Shown piece by piece: positions 60,482 to 64,000 of a stretch of DNA of 64,000 bases; the first letter of the stretch is position 1, and each line of letters opens with the position of its first letter. The position numbers and the translations under genes were made by a program. The notes under the pieces were generated by a model that made no database searches, was not told where the DNA came from, and saw only the letters and a list, made by a program, of their open reading frames with translations. The stretch comes from Hyaloscypha bicolor E (Eukaryota; Ascomycota; Leotiomycetes; Helotiales; Hyaloscyphaceae): assembly GCF_002865645.1 (NCBI RefSeq), contig NW_020194684.1, positions 1,623,786 to 1,687,785 of the forward strand, in the 5' to 3' direction.

Positions 60482-61615
60482 TTGCTCGATCACCCCTCGA
60501 TCATCCATAGAGATCGACAGGCGATCCCGGAGACCTTCGAGAGGCTCGAGAACCTTCAGTTACAAAAAAAAAAAAAAAAAAAAAAAAATCAAGCTAAAAC
60601 TACCTCCGGAAAGCCTACTTGGGCTAAAATCGCTACTCAAGAACTACCACACTCGGAAAAGGACTAGACTATAGTATCACACACTAAGTCCAAAAATCAG
60701 GGAGGAAAAGGCCCTAGTACACTTACTAGTGGCGGTAGTGCTCGTGACACTAAGAAACCACCTAGTGGTTCTAGTGCCCGTAATACTAGTACAAAATCTA
60801 TAGCCCTCTCTAGGAAAAGCACCTTCCTACTAGCTCATATAGAGCAGGCTAGCTTGTTTTCAGCTATTTCCGTCCGCAATTTGCTTAATAATGCTTTCCG
60901 CGCTAAGGGAATCAAGGGACTAGTAATCTCTACAGTCTCTCTTTCCTCAAAGGGTAATATTATAGTTAATACTACCCCTGAGTTCAACTCTGACTTTTTG
61001 GTTCAAAACGAAGCTACTATAAAGGGGGTGCTTCCCTTAGTAAAAAGCATACAAAAAGGAGAGCCCTGGTATAAAGTTATTATCCACGGTCTACCTATTC
61101 GTGATTTCGATATACCCGAAGGAATGGACTTAGTCCTAGAAGAGATCAAGACCTTTAATAAGGGTCTAGAGCCTATTGGCCAGCCCTATTGGGCTACTTC
61201 TAAGGAAAAGAGAGACTCAGGCCTCCAGCGAGCCGGTTCAGTAGTAGTAGCATTCCCTACCGAGATTCAAGCTAATAGAGCTATTAAAAACAGACTCCTT
61301 ATAGCCGGAATCTCTGCTAAAGTAGTAAAATACCATACTATCTCTAGCACTGCGCAGTGTACTAAGTGTGCAGGGTACGGGCACTTAGACTCTATTTGCA
61401 AAAAAGACCCTAAGTACTTGCTATATAGTGAGGAGCACGTGACAGAGAACCATTTCTGCTCTATCTGTAAAAAGAAGGGTAAAAAATGCCCCCACGTGAC
61501 TACTAAATGCGCCAACTGCTCTAGTACTACCCACTCAGCTAGTTCTAAGCTATGTGAGGTCTACTTAGCAATCAAACAAGCTGCTACTACTCCTACTATT
61601 ACTATTAATGAGTAG
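60482..61615 (+). pseudogene. LINE ORF1 (gag-like, zinc-knuckle protein)
   Basis: The first readable piece has an A-tract coding a lysine run and then SGKPTWAKIATQEL. A TAG stop at 60665-60667 follows. The main piece to 61615 carries SAISVRNLLNNAF, EPWYKVIIHGLPI and, near the C-terminus, three Cys-rich knuckles, CTKCAGYGHLDSIC, CSICKKKGKKCPHVTTKC and CANCSSTTHSASSKLC. This is the nucleic-acid-binding ORF1 of Tad/I-type LINEs. The stop codon overlaps the ORF2 start as ATGAGTAG. The true ORF1 start is uncertain because the upstream part has several stops. Confidence 0.78.
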
Positions 61616-63953
61616 CTATATTAAAGTACTACAAATTAATGTAAATCGTAGTGGCCCTACTACTGAAAACGTCTTGCAAATGGCTATAGAACTGGATATT
61701 AAAGTCCTAGTAATTCAAGAGCCCTGGATTATAGCAAGGGATAGTACTAATCGGGGATATCATTCCATTATACACCCTAGCTATTTCTAAATACTCCCGA
61801 ATTACGGTACCTTGAGACCTAGAACTCTAGTTTACGTAGCTCGCGAACTACAGGCTAGTCTAGCTCAAAACTCACCAAGTGATCCTGATTGCCTAATTAT
61901 AGACTTGAGTCTAGGTGCACTAAAAATGCAGCTAATTAATTTCTATAATGCAGTTCACCCAGAAGACCCTAATAGTATATTAACTATACTAAGAGAGGAT
62001 ATTTTACCTACTACTCTCTTAGATAGCTCTCTATTACTAGGCGATTTTAATACGCATCATCCTTGGTGGGATCCCCTTAAACCTCAAAGCACTCATGCAA
62101 TCCATTTAATTAGCTATATAGAGAACCACTCTTTAAGGCTATTAAATAAAATAGGGGAAGGTACCTTCTATAGGCCTAATATGTCCATTCCTTCCGTATT
62201 AGACTTAAGTTTTGCTACTAGTGGAATAGTAACTAAGATCAAAGACTAGCAAGTACTACCAGACTTAGGTTCTAATTACTTTGGGGTTCTATTTACTATT
62301 AGTAAGTCGACTTATAGCTCTAGTTCTAATCCAGTCAGATTTAATACTAAGAAAGCGGACTGGGCTAAATTTACAAGCTACCTTATTAATAGCCTTGAGA
62401 ATATGCCCTTTCCACTTACTAGTATACCTGGAACCCATGAACTAGACCTATTAGCAGAAGACTTTACTAATAGAATAGTAGAAGCAGCTAGTAATAGTAT
62501 TCCAAAATCTACTACTAGTCCGTATTCTAAACCCTGGTGGAATGAGGACTTAAAGACCTTATGTAAATCAATGCTATACTATAGCCGTAAGTCTAAAGCT
62601 TCAGGGTATACTCTCTATAAACAAGAACTCCAAAATGCAAAGAATACCTATTTTAATGCTATTAAAAGCACTAAACTAGCACACTGGAATAAGTTCTTAG
62701 AGAATAAAGACTCCCAGTCGATTTATAAAGCTATGAAATATACTAAGGATACTATATATCAACCTATTCCTAGTATCCTAAATAGTAATAGCTCAAATGA
62801 GCTAAAATCGACTTTCCAAGAGAAGTATAATATCTTTAGAACTGTGCTTTTCCCACCCCCTCCTAGTACAGCACCTATTAGTCTAATAGACTATAGGCCT
62901 AGCTCAAAGTGGGACTGGCCTATTTTATCTAAAATAGAACTAGAACAAGCCTGTACTTCTAAGATAAAAGGGAAAACCCCTGGACCAGACTTAGTTACTC
63001 AAGAGATTATAGTCCACGCTTATAGAGCTTCTCCAGACATCTTTTATAGGCTATATTCCTTATTTATTAATAAGGGATACCACCCTAAAGTCTGGAAACA
63101 AGCTACTGGCTTTATTCTAAAGAAATCAGGGAAACCAAACTATTCCCTACCTAAAGCATATCGAGTTATTTCCCTACTTAATTGCTTAGGGAAGGTTTCT
63201 GAGAGAATACTAGCTAGGCGACTTAGCTATTTAGCCGAGACTAGTAACCTACTGCACCATACTCAAATGGGAGGTAGGCTCCACAAGTCAGCTATTGATA
63301 CTGCTCTACTATTACAAAATGAAGTAGAATCAAATAAGTCCTATAAGCTGAAAACTAGTACTCTCTTCCTAGATATCAAAGGCGCCTTCGATCACGTGTC
63401 CAAGAATAGGCTATTACAGATTATGATTAGTTTACTACTACCTACTAGCCTTATTCTATGGGTATCGTCATTCCTAGACGACCGGGTATTAAGGCTAGCT
63501 TTTGATAATAATATTAAAGCATTTAGGTCTATACTTACTGGCATTCCACAAGGGAGCCCTATATCCCCTATACTATTCCTTATCTATATCCGAGACTTAT
63601 TTAAATCTGCAAATATCAAATTCAGATCCTATTTAGATAATATATCCCTTACTACCGCTTCTAAAAGTCTTAAAAAGAATATAAAGACCCTAGAACGGGA
63701 AGTAAAGGATATAGTCGATTTAGGGAAAAAGAATGCTATTAGCTTTGATATAGATAAAACTGAGCTTATTCATTTTGATAATTCCAAAAATAAGCCTAGT
63801 CTAAAACTACCTAATGGGGAACTAGTTTCCCCTAGCAAAGTAGTCAAATGGCTAGGGATCTATTTCGATGAAAACCTCAGATTTAAGGAACATATAGCCT
63901 ATAGGGCTTCCAAAGCAAAACAAGCCTTTTATAGGGTATACAGAGACTGATAA
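61608..63953 (+). pseudogene. LINE ORF2: AP endonuclease and reverse transcriptase
   Basis: ATG at 61608 overlaps the end of ORF1. The endonuclease shows KVLQINVNRSG, VIQEPW, LLLGDFNTHHPWWDP and VLDLSFAT. The reverse transcriptase shows KTPGPDLVTQEI, YRVISLLNCLGKVSERIL, FLDIKGAFDHVS, GIPQGSPISPILFLIYI and LGIYFDENLRF. Stops interrupt it at 61788 (TAA), 62247 (TAG) and 63948 (TGA), the last with a probable frameshift. The catalytic YxDD box reads YLDN at 63630-63641, so the second aspartate is lost. The element should be inactive. Confidence 0.85.
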
Positions 63954-64000
63954 AATTATCTGGCGGTTATCCCCTTTTGGCAATATGAACAGCTAATTAT

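Larger units (their letters stand above)
59750..64000 (+). mobile_element. Better-preserved Tad-like LINE copy, runs off the window
   Basis: It begins near TTTTTTCCGGTTTTTTACCC with a C-rich 5' untranslated region and carries ORF1 and ORF2 (described separately) up to the window end, so its RNase H, 3' untranslated region and tail are missing. The 59890-60560 part is GC-rich and not RIP-like, unlike everything before it. Compared with the minus-strand copy (46.8-52.8 kb) the order of domains is identical. Confidence 0.85.

Noticed and set aside
60564..60588. The A-tract as the 3' poly(A) tail of a LINE
   Set aside because: ORF1 sequence of the same LINE continues directly after it, and its other copies end with A-rich tails at different sequence.

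Overview
This is a eukaryotic window from a filamentous ascomycete (Pezizomycotina). The evidence is short introns of about 45-120 nt with GTRNGT/YAG borders, fungal cell-wall and transport genes, and a very AT-rich block whose relics carry CpA-to-TpA type changes, as left by repeat-induced point mutation (RIP). A leotiomycete is my best guess, but nothing here proves the class. All gene models were spliced by eye.

1-29.3 kb is an ordinary gene-rich arm. In order: a partial FLC/TRP-like membrane protein (-); a GH76 cell-wall mannosidase of the DFG5/DCW1 type (+); a perfect 40-bp inverted repeat beside an intron-containing tRNA-Val(TAC); nicotinate phosphoribosyltransferase (+); a WDR68/DCAF7-type WD40 protein (+); a quinone-oxidoreductase-like MDR enzyme (-); SPT5 (+); a decayed cupin gene (-); an F-box protein (+); a DUF1769/UPF0590 protein (+); a possible spliced 78-aa one-pass membrane protein (-); an N-terminally membrane-anchored alpha/beta hydrolase (-); and a WDR6/RTT10-type WD40 protein (+). 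Apart from WDR6 and tRNA-Val, which both concern tRNA, I see no shared pathway.

29.4-35.4 kb is a decaying border zone: the 3' end of a berberine-bridge-type FAD oxidase, a multi-lesion MFS drug-efflux pseudogene split by a MITE that itself contains a second copy of the same MITE, an intact small six-cysteine secreted protein, and a LINE fragment. The FAD oxidase and MFS pair could be the remains of a metabolite cluster.

35.5-59.7 kb is an AT-rich block of degenerate retroelements. Legible pieces are a + strand Ty3/Gypsy gag-protease region (about 43.3-46.8 kb) split in frame by a solo LTR with a 5-bp target duplication; a near full-length Tad-like LINE on the - strand (about 46.8-52.8 kb); a - strand Gypsy gag-protease-RT (52.8-56.2 kb); and a 5'-truncated LINE (57.0-58.1 kb). 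Most of 35.9-43.2 kb cannot be assigned. From about 59.75 kb a better-preserved + strand copy of the same LINE (ORF1, endonuclease, RT) runs off the window.

No CRISPR, rRNA, telomere or clearly new multi-gene system was seen. The most informative structures are the self-nested MITE, the solo LTR inside the Gypsy protease, lesions shared by the two LINE copies, the perfect inverted repeat by the tRNA, and two small proteins that simple ORF calling would miss or truncate.
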